DNA from: Salinisphaera sp002433465
Lineage (GTDB): Bacteria > Pseudomonadota > Gammaproteobacteria > Nevskiales > Salinisphaeraceae
Assembly (NCBI RefSeq): GCF_040361435.1
Contig: NZ_APNL01000013.1
Coordinates: 1-64,000, forward strand
Reading direction: 5' to 3'
Length of the DNA: 64,000 nucleotides
In this document: positions 51,633 through 63,867 of the stretch, one piece after another
How positions within the stretch are numbered: position 1 is the stretch's first letter
Layout: each line of letters opens with the position of its first letter
Program-made: the position numbers and the translations under genes
The notes under the pieces: generated by a model
What the model saw: only the letters and a program-made list of their open reading frames with translations
What the model was told of the DNA's origin: nothing
Database searches by the model: none

Positions 51633-52351
51633 GCAACCCCGCCTATACCACCCATCTGCCCGGCGGCCAGCACTGGTCCCTGCGCCTGCGCCGTGGCACC
51701 ACCATGACCCTCACCGCGAGCAAGCCCGATAGCAATGTCGGCATGCTCATGTACAACCCGGAAAACCTGCTCGAGCGTTTGAACCTGCCCGACAGCCTGA
51801 AGTGTCAGCACACCTTCAAGCTCACCCGCGGCAACTGCCTGTATTCCGACATGGGCCGCATCTTCGCCTCCATCGTCGAGGACGATCTGGGCTGGCACGA
51901 CGCCGTCGGCGGCAATCTGCATGAGCGTCACCTCATCGAAAAGGGCTGGCAGCCGGTGAGCTTTCAGTCCGCGCTCAACGACCGCACCCAGACCGGCCAC
52001 GACAGCTTTCTGATCGAGCTGGCGAAGTATGGCCTGGGCAAGCGGGATCTGGCCGCCAACCTGAATCTGTTTTCCAAGGTCGTGGCCGACGACGACGGCA
52101 ACCTGTCGTTCGTGCCCGGCCACTGCAAGGCCGGCGATTCGGTGACGCTGCGTTTCGAGATGGACACGCTGGTGGCCCTGCATACCTGCCCCCACCCGCT
52201 CGATCCGGCCGCCGAATACCCCAAGCGCGGCGTGGATATCGCACTCGGCGAAGCCGCCCCCGTGGCCGCCGACGATGTCTGCCTGACCCACTGCGACGAA
52301 AACGCCCGCGGCTTCGAGAACAACCGCCTGTACTACCTCGGCGCGGCCTGA
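51629..52351 (+). CDS. cgdA: Urea-carboxylase-associated DUF1989 protein 1 (carboxyguanidine deiminase subunit)
   Basis: 240-residue DUF1989 protein. Visible metal-binding-type Cys/His positions are LKCQHTFKLTRGNCLYSDMGR and HTCPHPLDP. Formerly 'urea amidolyase-associated protein UAAP1'. Biochemistry on homologues (family knowledge) shows that the two such proteins form a heteromeric carboxyguanidine deiminase giving N-carboxyurea (allophanate) plus ammonia. The guanidine riboswitch and urea-carboxylase homologue in the same operon support that role. Symbol assigned by synteny. Confidence 0.88.
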   Translation: MSNPAYTTHLPGGQHWSLRLRRGTTMTLTASKPDSNVGMLMYNPENLLERLNLPDSLKCQHTFKLTRGNCLYSDMGRIFASIVEDDLGWHDAVGGNLHERHLIEKGWQPVSFQSALNDRTQTGHDSFLIELAKYGLGKRDLAANLNLFSKVVADDDGNLSFVPGHCKAGDSVTLRFEMDTLVALHTCPHPLDPAAEYPKRGVDIALGEAAPVAADDVCLTHCDENARGFENNRLYYLGAA

Positions 52352-52377
52352 AGCCGACGATACGACAAGGAGCACTT

Positions 52378-53016
52378 ATGACCATCGCAAGCCAGCAACG
52401 CGAAGAAAACGCCGTCTTTCGCCAGCTCATCGATGCCGGCGACCATTACATCGGCACGGTGAAAGCCGGGCAGACGCTTCGTATCGTCGACGTCGAAGGC
52501 AACGAAGCGGCCGACACCCTGTTCTTCAATGCAAACGATCCGTCCGAGCGCTATAGCGCCGTGGATACGGTGCGCGAACAGGGCAAGGTCTATCTGACCA
52601 CCGGCAGCGAACTGCGCTCGAACCTCAACAACGTCATGCTGACCATCAGCGCCGATACCTGCGGCCGTCACGACACCCTCGGTGGCGCCTGTGCCAGCGA
52701 ATCCAACACCGTGCGCTACGACCTGGAAAAGCGGCATATGCATTCCTGTCGCGACAACTGGATGCTGGCGATCGCCAACTATCCCGAGTACGGCATCACC
52801 AAGCGCGACATTGCCCACAACATCAATTTCTTCATGAACGTGCCGGTCACCGCCAACGGCGAGCTGTACTTCGACGACGGCATTTCCGGGCCCGGCAAGT
52901 ATGTGGAAATGGTCGCCGAAATGGATGTGGTCGTACTCATTTCCAACTGCCCGCAGCTCAACAACCCCTGCAGCGGCTTCAACCCGACGCCGCTGGAAGT
53001 GCTGGTCTGGGATTGA
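52378..53016 (+). CDS. cgdB: Urea-carboxylase-associated DUF1989 protein 2 (carboxyguanidine deiminase subunit)
   Basis: 212-residue DUF1989 protein, partner of the preceding gene. Conserved stretches are DVEGNEAADTLFFNANDPSERYS, ADTCGRHDTLGGACASESNTVRY, HSCRDNW and NCPQLNNPCSGFNPTPLEVLVWD. AAGGAG lies 7 bp before the ATG. Probable second subunit of carboxyguanidine deiminase; the Cys/His pattern suggests a metal site. Confidence 0.88.
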   Translation: MTIASQQREENAVFRQLIDAGDHYIGTVKAGQTLRIVDVEGNEAADTLFFNANDPSERYSAVDTVREQGKVYLTTGSELRSNLNNVMLTISADTCGRHDTLGGACASESNTVRYDLEKRHMHSCRDNWMLAIANYPEYGITKRDIAHNINFFMNVPVTANGELYFDDGISGPGKYVEMVAEMDVVVLISNCPQLNNPCSGFNPTPLEVLVWD

Positions 53017-53104
53017 TCGGCCGGGCCCAGTAGGGACGGCGTCGGGACGACCCGCGCCGCTGATGACAACCCGCGGGACGGCCCGCCGTTGAAGGCATGA
53101 CCCT

Positions 53105-56713
<3,609 letters not shown>

Positions 56714-57471
56714 TCGCTTAAGTCATGCGTCCGCAGTTAAACGCCAATAGAACCCGCAGCATGGATGGCGTCGCGTTTTTCATCCGGCAATCGCCGGTTC
56801 TGATGCGTGGGGCCGTTGCGAGTCGCCGGTTTATCGGACCTTTGGTTTCGCGCTGCGGCGCGACCCACTTTCGTTTGCTTGTCCAAACGAAGGCAGACAA
56901 CGAAAAAGACACCCGGCACAGCGCCGGACACACGGCGCCACGACACGTCTGCGTTGCTGCACTAACGGAGTCGAATACAGGCCGTGTGACCCGTAGCCAT
57001 GTAGATTGGCTTAGGCCGCAGGCCGTAAGCCAACAGACAACGAGGCTCTCCCAAACGACACGAACCGCGCAGGTCCAATCGGACGCGCGGGCTGCGTTCT
57101 CTGTTGGATTACGCTGCGCGAATCCAACCTACAACAATCGTGAGCTTGAGCGAGCGCCAGCGCGCTTGCCTGTATTCGTCCCCTTGGGCGTAGCGCCGAG
57201 CAGTGGAGGCGGCAAGCGGAAGAAGACGGCCGGATGTTTGAGCGCAGCGAGTTTCCGGCCGTCCCGCTTGCCGCCGGAGCCGCGCAGGGAATCGATGCGA
57301 AGCATCGGCGCAAGACAGGGTGCCCTTCTCTTGGTTACTTCTCTTGGGCAATCAAGAGAAGTGACTCGCACAGCAGTGCGAAACCCAAGCCTGAATTTAC
57401 CGGCAACGTTGATTCAACACTCGAATGCATGAACCCGTGTGGCTTTCAGTATTCATTTGAAGAGGTTTGAT
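56714..57471. repeat. Repeat island between guanidine operon and oxygenase gene
   Basis: 758 bases with no gene. An element at about 57128-57410 ends in the perfect hairpin ACTTCTCTTG-GGCAAT-CAAGAGAAGT (57340-57365). An inverted, shorter relative lies at about 56848-56925, with matching blocks GGTTTCGC, GCGA..CACTT, CCAA..GAAG and CACCC. Between them are the 28-bp palindrome (57006-57033) and another palindrome (GTTGGATTACGC...GCGAATCCAAC, 57099-57126). The right-hand element recalls a repeat common in GC-rich proteobacteria (recollection, not checked). Confidence 0.7.
57006..57033. repeat. 28-bp palindromic repeat, copy 2
   Basis: Exact reverse complement of 17148-17175. Confidence 0.7.
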
Positions 57472-58527
57472 ATGACCACCCGCCAACCCACCGCCTTCGA
57501 ATCCATCCCGGCGATCGATATCGCGCCGCTGTTCGGCAGCGATACGGCCGCACAGCAGACCACCGCCGAAGCACTGGGCCGCGCGGCCCGTGCCGTGGGC
57601 TTCTTCTACGTCATCAACCACGGTATTTCCGAAGCGCGTCAGCAGGCGCTGTTCGATCAGACAAAACGCCTGTTCGAACTGCCGCTGGAACGCAAGATGG
57701 ATTACTACATCGGCAAGTCCGATAACCATCGCGGCTATGTGCCGGCCGGTGAGGAAGCGCCCGACCCGTCCAAGGCCGATGCCAAGGAGGCGTTCGACCT
57801 GTCCTTCGAACTGCCCGACGATCACCCGGAGGTGCGTGCCGGCACGCCCATGCTCGGCGCCAACGTCTGGCCCGATCTGGACGGCTTCGCCGATGATGTC
57901 TATGCCTATTACCAGGACGTGTTCAACGTCGGCCGGGCGCTGATGGGCGGCTTCGAACAGGCGCTTGGCCTTAAGGCCAATACCCTGCTCGGCCAGGTCA
58001 CCGAGCCGCCGAGCCAGCTGCGCCTGATCCACTACCCGTTCGACCCGAACGCGACCGACGCCCAGGGCATCGGGGCTCATACCGACTACGAGTGCTTCAC
58101 CCTGCTGCGCCCGACCGCGCCCGGCCTGGAAGTGATGAACGGCGCCGGCGAATGGATCGACGTGCCCTATCGCGAGGATGCGCTGGTGGTGAACATCGGC
58201 GACATGCTCGAGATATGGACCAACGGTGCGTTTGTCGCCACCTCACACCGCGTACGCAAGGTCAAGGAGGAGCGCTACAGCTTTCCGCTGTTCTTCGCCG
58301 CCGACTACCACAGCCAAGTCGCGCCGCTGCCGCAACTGCTCAAAGACGGGGAAACGCCCAATTACGAACCGCTGTCCGCCGGCGATCACCTCTGGGCACA
58401 GACGATCCAGACCTTCAACTATCTCAAGAAACGGCTGGCCAACGGCGACATCGAGCTGCCCGAAGGCGCGCGCGGTGCCGGCACACTGGGCCAGCATGCA
58501 CGCCATAAGGAGGACACGGCCTCGTGA
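57472..58527 (+). CDS. Isopenicillin-N-synthase-family Fe(II)/2-oxoglutarate-type oxygenase
   Basis: 351-residue non-haem iron oxygenase. The DIOX_N region opens the protein (IPAIDIAPLF...ALGRAARAVGFFYVINHGI). The metal triad is His203-x-Asp205 (GAHTDYECFTLL) and His259 (TSHRV), followed by the 2-oxoglutarate-binding Arg268-x-Ser270 (RYSFPLFF). Family members hydroxylate, desaturate or cyclise small molecules; the ethylene-forming enzyme and homoarginine/arginine hydroxylases that release guanidine are relatives in the broad sense. The ATG has GAAGAGG upstream; earlier frame is not needed. The stop overlaps the next gene's GTG. Substrate unknown. Confidence 0.9.
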   Translation: MTTRQPTAFESIPAIDIAPLFGSDTAAQQTTAEALGRAARAVGFFYVINHGISEARQQALFDQTKRLFELPLERKMDYYIGKSDNHRGYVPAGEEAPDPSKADAKEAFDLSFELPDDHPEVRAGTPMLGANVWPDLDGFADDVYAYYQDVFNVGRALMGGFEQALGLKANTLLGQVTEPPSQLRLIHYPFDPNATDAQGIGAHTDYECFTLLRPTAPGLEVMNGAGEWIDVPYREDALVVNIGDMLEIWTNGAFVATSHRVRKVKEERYSFPLFFAADYHSQVAPLPQLLKDGETPNYEPLSAGDHLWAQTIQTFNYLKKRLANGDIELPEGARGAGTLGQHARHKEDTAS

Positions 58528-59189
58528 GTCTCGTGCCGGCTATCTACCACGGCCTGTGGCAACGCACGCTCTACGCCGAACCGGCCGAGGGTGAACCCGA
58601 GCATATCGACGACGATACGCAGGTTTTCTGGCTGCAGGCCGGCGACTGGCATGCCGATCTGCGAGTGCCGGCCAACCGGCCCGACTTCGCCGGCATCGAT
58701 TCGCTCGACGAATGCAGCCGCGATCAACTCGAGTGGCTGGCCGGACAGACCGCGTTTGCCGGCATCACCCGCGTTCAGGGCCCCTTCTGTACCTGGCATA
58801 GGCTGGTCGACCTGTCACCGGGGCTGGATAAGGACATCGGCGTGATGCGCTTCATCGACGACGACACGCTGGAAGAATGCCATCCGAGCGGCATCTATCG
58901 AGAAGTCTGGCGACGTATCAGCGCCGGTGACAGCCACGAGCCGATCGTTGAACGCGATGCGTCCGGACTGCCCCGATGGCTACAGTACGGCGATCATGCC
59001 ATGGCAATCGACGCGGGCTCGGCAGGTGAACACGAACCCGATCTGCTGGCTAATCCGTTCGCGCTGAGCACGGCCGCTCTCAAGGCGCGCATGGCGGTCA
59101 ATATCCGCTATGTGCGGCGCCGCGGCGCGACCTGGCAGGTTCGGCTATCCACCCGGCCCTGGCAGGAGAATCGACCGCTCGTCGCCTGA
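58524..59189 (+). CDS. Uncharacterised beta-barrel-like protein coupled to the oxygenase
   Basis: 221-residue soluble protein with a GTG start overlapping the oxygenase stop (GTGA), so translation is coupled. Visible features are LWQRTLYAEPAEGEPEHIDDDTQVFWLQAGDWHADLRVPA, GITRVQGPFCTWHRLVDLSP, and alternating beta-type strands. The layout suggests a lipocalin-like or HRI1-like small-molecule-binding fold, but that is a tentative impression. Pairing with an IPNS-type oxygenase suggests it acts on the same substrate or product. Confidence 0.78.
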   Translation: MSLVPAIYHGLWQRTLYAEPAEGEPEHIDDDTQVFWLQAGDWHADLRVPANRPDFAGIDSLDECSRDQLEWLAGQTAFAGITRVQGPFCTWHRLVDLSPGLDKDIGVMRFIDDDTLEECHPSGIYREVWRRISAGDSHEPIVERDASGLPRWLQYGDHAMAIDAGSAGEHEPDLLANPFALSTAALKARMAVNIRYVRRRGATWQVRLSTRPWQENRPLVA

Positions 59190-59199
59190 GCGATCGCCC

Positions 59200-59223
59200 C
59201 GGCATGAAGCGCCTTTCATGCCG
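59200..59223. terminator. Bidirectional hairpin between convergent genes
   Basis: CGGCATGAA, loop GCGCCT, TTCATGCCG: a perfect 9-bp stem between the stops of the oxygenase-linked gene (59189) and the binding-protein gene (59240). Confidence 0.7.
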
Positions 59224-59239
59224 AAGCGATCAGCGAGAC

Positions 59240-60136
59240 TTACTGCCTGCTCGCTCGGCTTTCGCCCTTACCCGTCCATTCAGCGATGACATCCGGGTGC
59301 TTTTCAATAAACGCCTGCGCCGCCTGTTGGTAGGACGTCTGCTCGGCATTCAACAGCATGGTGTCGATCTGCTCCAGGCTGTAGTGCATGCGTTTCAGCA
59401 TGGCGTGCACCTCGGGTTCGCTTTCGGCCAGCCCCTGACTTGCAATCGCGTCGACATGTTCGCGCGCGCCCAGTTCGCCTTTCGGATCGTCGAGATAACG
59501 CAGATCGAAACGCTCCCACATCCAGTGCGGGCTCCAGGCCGTGACCACGATCCACTCCTTGTCGTCGATGGCACGCTTGAGTGAGGCCGTCATGGCCGCG
59601 CTGCTGGCGGTGATCAGGCGATAGTCGTCGTCGAGACCATAGCCCTCGATGGTTTCCCTCGAGACCTGCATCAGACCCGCGCCAGCGGAAATACCCTGAA
59701 TTTTACCGCCGAGTTTTTCGACCACATCCGGCTTTTTCATGTCGGCGATGCTCGCCAGCTGATCTTCCGGCACATAGGCCGGCACCGCCCAGCCCAGACG
59801 TGCGCCGTCGAACAGCTCGCCGAGGTTGTCGACCTTGTCGCCCACCCGATCCATATAGGCCCCGTGCGTACGCGGCAGCCAGGCGACCAGAAACAGCGAG
59901 CGCTCGTCGTTGGCCACGCCCAGAAATGCCGGCCCGACGGCCACCATTTTGAGCTCCACCGGGATATCGTATTCCGATTCGATGACACGCTTGGCCACAT
60001 GGCTCATCACCTGGCCTTCGGCATATTCGTCGACATAGATTCGAATCGGCTCGGACGGTGCGGCCAGCGCGCTACCGCCCACCAGCGTCGAAAACGCGCA
60101 CACCACGGCAACAAGAATTAAAGACAAACGTTTCAC
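59240..60136 (-). CDS. Glycine-betaine/choline-type ABC substrate-binding protein
   Basis: 298-residue OpuAC-type periplasmic protein from a GTG start (GGGGGT upstream) with signal peptide VKRLSLILVAVVCAFSTLVGGSALA. Typical of the family are EGQVMSHVAKRVIESEYDIPVEL, a tryptophan-rich ligand region (VTAWSPHWMWERFDLRYLDDPKG) as in betaine-cage proteins, and the C-terminal EWTGK. No permease or ATPase gene is adjacent, so it is an orphan binding protein. Ligand probably a quaternary amine. Confidence 0.88.
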   Translation of the reverse strand: MKRLSLILVAVVCAFSTLVGGSALAAPSEPIRIYVDEYAEGQVMSHVAKRVIESEYDIPVELKMVAVGPAFLGVANDERSLFLVAWLPRTHGAYMDRVGDKVDNLGELFDGARLGWAVPAYVPEDQLASIADMKKPDVVEKLGGKIQGISAGAGLMQVSRETIEGYGLDDDYRLITASSAAMTASLKRAIDDKEWIVVTAWSPHWMWERFDLRYLDDPKGELGAREHVDAIASQGLAESEPEVHAMLKRMHYSLEQIDTMLLNAEQTSYQQAAQAFIEKHPDVIAEWTGKGESRASRQ

Positions 60137-60578
60137 GACAGCGCGACCCCCAGGGTTATTCAGATAACCCCGAGTGTTCGGGATAAGCGCCCTCAGCGCA
60201 ACAAAGCAGCGCAGGCGTACCGGCCGATCACACGACATCGCCCCGCGTGTGCGGCTGCGGCGTGCTTGATCGCTACCGCGTCAGACAAAGGCCCTTGGCG
60301 GGGCTGTTTGAACGCTGTCGCGGCCGGCTGAACCGGCACGCCCGCGCCGTCGTTCAGGCGCGTATCGGCCAGGAAAGCGGCTCATGCCAGGCCGCCTGAA
60401 CAAAGAACCGGACTCTTGGTTGGGTATTAAACGCAGCGGGCTGTTCTCGATCAGGCAGGTTGTCCGCTAATGAACGCGACGACACGCAAACAAGTCAAAA
60501 GACCGATCGCTCGAAGCCCCGATGGGCTTATATTCACGCCGCATGCTGAACTTTGTACGTTCTCGGGCGCGGGCTTAT
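60137..60578. other. Intergenic region between binding protein and hemN
   Basis: 440 bases without a supported gene. A small hairpin AAGCCC-CGAT-GGGCTT near 60517-60532 could terminate hemN transcription; otherwise nothing recognised. Confidence 0.45.
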
Positions 60579-61964
60579 TCAGATCACCCGCGAAAACCGG
60601 GCCGGCGTTTCGCGCTGCTTGAGATAGGCGTCGAAGACCATCGCGATCGGGCGTAATAGCAGCCGCCCGCGATCGAGAATGTCGATACCCTCGCCGTCCA
60701 CGCGAATCAGCGCATCGTCGGCCAGTGTACGCAGGGATTCGAGTTCGTCCGCGAAATGCTCGTTGAAGACGATGCCGTGGCGTGCCTCGATGGGCGCGAA
60801 ATCGAGCCGGCTGTGGCACATCAGCCCCTGGATGACGTCGCGACGCAGGCGATCGTCGTCGCTGAGCTGCACGCCGCGCTGGACCGGCAGGCGGTCCTCG
60901 GCCAGCGCCTGCTGGTAATCCGGAATGCTCTTGCCGTGCTGGCTGTAGCTGTCGGCCACGCTGGAAATGGCGCTCATGCCCATGCCCACGAGATCGCAGC
61001 CGCGGTGCGTCGAATAACCCTGGAAATTACGATACAGCCGGCCCTCGCGCTGGGCCACGGCCAGTTCGTCGTCGGGCAGCGCGAAATGATCCATGCCGAT
61101 ATATACATAGCCGGCCGTGGTCAGCCGTTCGATCGCCAGCGCCATGAGCGCGAGCTTGGTTTCGGCGCTGGGCATGTCTTCATCGTGGATCTGGCGCTGG
61201 GCGGAGAACAGCTGCGGCATATGGGCATAGCTGTAGAGCGCGATGCGATCGGGCCGGCGCAGAATGACTTCGCTGAGCGTGGCGTTGAAGCCCGTCACCG
61301 ACTGGCGCGGCAGCCCGTAGATCAGATCGAAGTTGACCGACTGAAAGCCCACGCGGCGCAGTTCGTCGAGCACGCGCGCGACCTGATCCTTCGACTGGAT
61401 CCGGTTCACGGCCCGCTGCACGTCGATATCGAAATCCTGCACACCCAGGCTGGCGCGATTGAAGCCGAGTTCGGCCATGAGCCCGATCGAGTCGGTATCC
61501 ACCGTGCGCGGATCGATTTCCATGGTGAATTCACGCCCATCGCTGCTGTCGAGCTCGAAGTGCGTGTCCAGATCGGTCATGAGGGCCGTCATCTGGGCGG
61601 GGGTGAGATACGTTGGCGTCCCGCCACCCCAGGCCAGCTGCGACACGCGACGGCCCTCGTCGTATAACCCGCCCTGCAGGGCGATCTCGCGGCGCAGGGC
61701 GGTGACATACCGGTCGATGACCTGCGGCTGGCGCGTAATCACTCGCGTGCAGGCGCAATAGAAGCACGGGCTGGAACAGAACGGCAGGTGCAGATAGAGC
61801 GATAGCGGCCCGCCGACGGCATTGCTCGCCCCCGCGCGCTCGCGGTAGGCGGCTTCGCCGAACTCGGCCGCGAAATGCGGTGCGGTGGGGTAGGACGTGT
61901 AACGCGGCCCGCTACCGCTGTAGCGGCGGATCAGATCCAGGTCGAAAGACAGCGATGAGCCCAT
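60579..61964 (-). CDS. hemN: Oxygen-independent coproporphyrinogen III oxidase
   Basis: 461-residue radical-SAM enzyme. [4Fe-4S] ligands Cys63, Cys67, Cys70 in CSSPCFYCACTRV (the HemN motif has an additional Cys two on, present). GWGGGTPTYLTPAQMTAL-like segment follows (WGGGTPTYL), then the family-specific VNFDLIYGLPRQSVTGF and a C-terminal domain. Converts coproporphyrinogen III to protoporphyrinogen IX without oxygen, in haem synthesis. An Anr/FNR box lies 59 bp upstream of its start, so low-oxygen induction is likely. Confidence 0.95.
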   Translation of the reverse strand: MGSSLSFDLDLIRRYSGSGPRYTSYPTAPHFAAEFGEAAYRERAGASNAVGGPLSLYLHLPFCSSPCFYCACTRVITRQPQVIDRYVTALRREIALQGGLYDEGRRVSQLAWGGGTPTYLTPAQMTALMTDLDTHFELDSSDGREFTMEIDPRTVDTDSIGLMAELGFNRASLGVQDFDIDVQRAVNRIQSKDQVARVLDELRRVGFQSVNFDLIYGLPRQSVTGFNATLSEVILRRPDRIALYSYAHMPQLFSAQRQIHDEDMPSAETKLALMALAIERLTTAGYVYIGMDHFALPDDELAVAQREGRLYRNFQGYSTHRGCDLVGMGMSAISSVADSYSQHGKSIPDYQQALAEDRLPVQRGVQLSDDDRLRRDVIQGLMCHSRLDFAPIEARHGIVFNEHFADELESLRTLADDALIRVDGEGIDILDRGRLLLRPIAMVFDAYLKQRETPARFSRVI

Positions 61965-62022
61965 GGCGTACGTCCGCGATGATATGAGCTGCGCAGGTTA
62001 GCGGTGTCGACGCCGCCACAAT

Positions 62023-62036
62023 TTGATCTCGATCAA
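62023..62036 (-). promoter_or_regulatory. Anr/FNR box upstream of hemN
   Basis: TTGATCTCGATCAA is a perfect TTGAT-N4-ATCAA site, centred about 65 bp upstream of the hemN start. It also lies just after the stop of the following gene at 62040. Confidence 0.88.
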
Positions 62037-62039
62037 TTT

Positions 62040-63326
62040 TCAGACGGTGGCCGCCGGTCGCAGAGGGACATGCTCGGCCGCCTGGACACGATCGCGGCCG
62101 GCGTTCTTGCCTGCATAGAGAATGGCATCGGCCCTGCGCAGCACGTCGTCCACAGTCTGATCGTCTGGCTCGAGTTCGGTGACTGCCAGCGTGGCGGTCA
62201 GGCGAAGCCCCGGGGCAGCGTCGACGATACCGCGGCGAGCCAGACGAGCGCGGATGGTTTCGGCAACAGCGCAGGCCTGCGCATGATCCGTGCCGGGCAG
62301 AATGATCAGGAATTCCTCGCCGCCCAGGCGGCCGAAGATATCGCGTGCGCCGAGGATGTCGCGACACAGGTTGGCGGTGGCTACGAGTGCGGCATCGCCC
62401 GTGGCATGGCCATAGGTGTCGTTGACGCGCTTGAAGTGGTCGAGGTCGAGCATCACGAAAGACAATGCACGGCCCGATGCGCGCGACACGGCCATTTCTC
62501 GCTCGGCCGCGTCGGCATAGGCACGGCGGTTGCCGGCGCCGGTCAGGGGATCGGTACGGGCCTGCTTCTGGAGCTGAATCTCAAGAGCCGTGCGCCGATC
62601 GATTTCTGCTTCGGCCTGTTCCAGCGCCATGAATTCGCGCCGCCGAGTGGTCTCGAATCGCTGCGCGGCAAACCAGCCGGATACGGCGGGGATCAGCAGC
62701 AACTCGGCCAGGATGAGCATCCGTAGCGGAGCGGTTTCGCTGATGTTGAGCGCAACGCAAACCAGGGTGCCCACGATCGTATAGCCGGCCACGCCCACCG
62801 TGTAGACCACCCGGTTCGGAAAGAGCACGAACAGTTCGATGATCAAGGCCATGGTCACCGCCGCCAGCCAGCGGATATGTTCGTCGGGGCTGACAAAATA
62901 CAGCCCGAAGAACGAGGTGATGCCCAGCAGCATGGCCGGCGTCATGATCAGCCCCGATGTGGCGAGCGCGGGGCGTCGCCGCACGAGTATCGCTGCACCG
63001 AACAGCGCACAGAACAGGCCGATTCGAACCGCCCACGCACAGCCGAGCATGAACGACATGCCGAACTGGTAGTAATCGCTCAGCCCGAAAAACAGCCACA
63101 GCACGCCCCAGACCACCAGCGCCCGGCTGACATAGACCGCAACCGACGCTTCGACATGGCCTCGATAGCGCTGCTCGGTCTCGCGGTCGATGAACTCCGC
63201 GCGCCAGAACGAAAGCCGATACGGCGCGGTCAGCGTCGCCGGTGCACTGCGCGGGGCAACGGACGCCGCTTGCGATGGTGCATCCGCCGAACGACTCGAC
63301 GTATCAGGCGGGCGCGTACGGCTCAT
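62040..63326 (-). CDS. Membrane-bound GGDEF diguanylate cyclase
   Basis: 428 residues: a disordered N-terminus, a membrane sensor of about six helices (about 75-225), a short coiled linker (MALEQAEAEIDRRTALEIQLQKQA) and a GGDEF domain with GGEEF intact (RLGGEEFLIILPG) and DLDHFKRVNDTYGH substrate motif. The inhibitory I-site RxxD is absent (the position reads GARD), so feedback inhibition may be lost. It synthesises c-di-GMP from two GTP. Gene ends 3 bp from the Anr/FNR box of hemN. Confidence 0.9.
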   Translation of the reverse strand: MSRTRPPDTSSRSADAPSQAASVAPRSAPATLTAPYRLSFWRAEFIDRETEQRYRGHVEASVAVYVSRALVVWGVLWLFFGLSDYYQFGMSFMLGCAWAVRIGLFCALFGAAILVRRRPALATSGLIMTPAMLLGITSFFGLYFVSPDEHIRWLAAVTMALIIELFVLFPNRVVYTVGVAGYTIVGTLVCVALNISETAPLRMLILAELLLIPAVSGWFAAQRFETTRRREFMALEQAEAEIDRRTALEIQLQKQARTDPLTGAGNRRAYADAAEREMAVSRASGRALSFVMLDLDHFKRVNDTYGHATGDAALVATANLCRDILGARDIFGRLGGEEFLIILPGTDHAQACAVAETIRARLARRGIVDAAPGLRLTATLAVTELEPDDQTVDDVLRRADAILYAGKNAGRDRVQAAEHVPLRPAATV

Positions 63327-63557
63327 GTAGGCAGGCGTTCGAGGCAGGTCGATAACTATCGGCGTTACCGCGTCCGGACTTGAGTCATCCGCTCAAACCG
63401 CGCCGGCGGCCGCAGACGTTCGACGCAAGAACGACAGCCACGGGTCGCGGTTTTGCCGGCCGCTGGCCAGCGGGCGCACGACATGGCATACAGACGTTCT
63501 ATGACGGATCTCTCGACCGGCTGTGTTGTGGTGCGCTTGTACAGGCACCGCCTTAAG
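63327..63557. other. Intergenic region between GGDEF gene and MITE B
   Basis: 230 bases, no gene; probably the promoter of the GGDEF gene. Confidence 0.4.
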
Positions 63558-63842
63558 GAAGCTCTGCATAACCTCTCGCGGTTCGCGTTCGAGTCCTCAC
63601 AGACTGTGCGGCAAGGCGTCCGAGCGCAGCGCCTGCCTCATTGGCAGGTCAAGCTCGGCAACGCAGTCGCGGCGTCTGTGAGGCCGAACCCCTTCGGGCC
63701 GCCGGCTTTGCGCGCGCTTGATCGGCGTCAGTGTTCGCTACCGTGCCACTTGTTTTTGGCTTGGGCACGCTACGCTCTCACTTCCTTGTCAATCGCGCGC
63801 AAAGCACGCCGGCGCGACCGCGACAGGTTATGCAGAGCTTCC
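63558..63842 (+). mobile_element. MITE family B (285 bp)
   Basis: Starts GGAAGCTCTGCATAACCT and ends with the complement AGGTTATGCAGAGCTTCC, about 30-bp terminal inverted repeats, flanked by TTAA at 63554-63557 and 63843-63846. The interior has no transposase. The ends resemble family A (GGAAGCTCTG versus GGAACCTCTG) and both carry a GCGCGCAAA...CGGCGCGACCG block next to one end, so the families are related. Confidence 0.82.
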
Positions 63843-63867
63843 TTAATAGAATGAAAACGCTCGGCGC

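Noticed and set aside
56725..57432. 235-codon frame across the repeat island
   Set aside because: Composed entirely of extragenic repeats and palindromes; no ribosome site, no domain.
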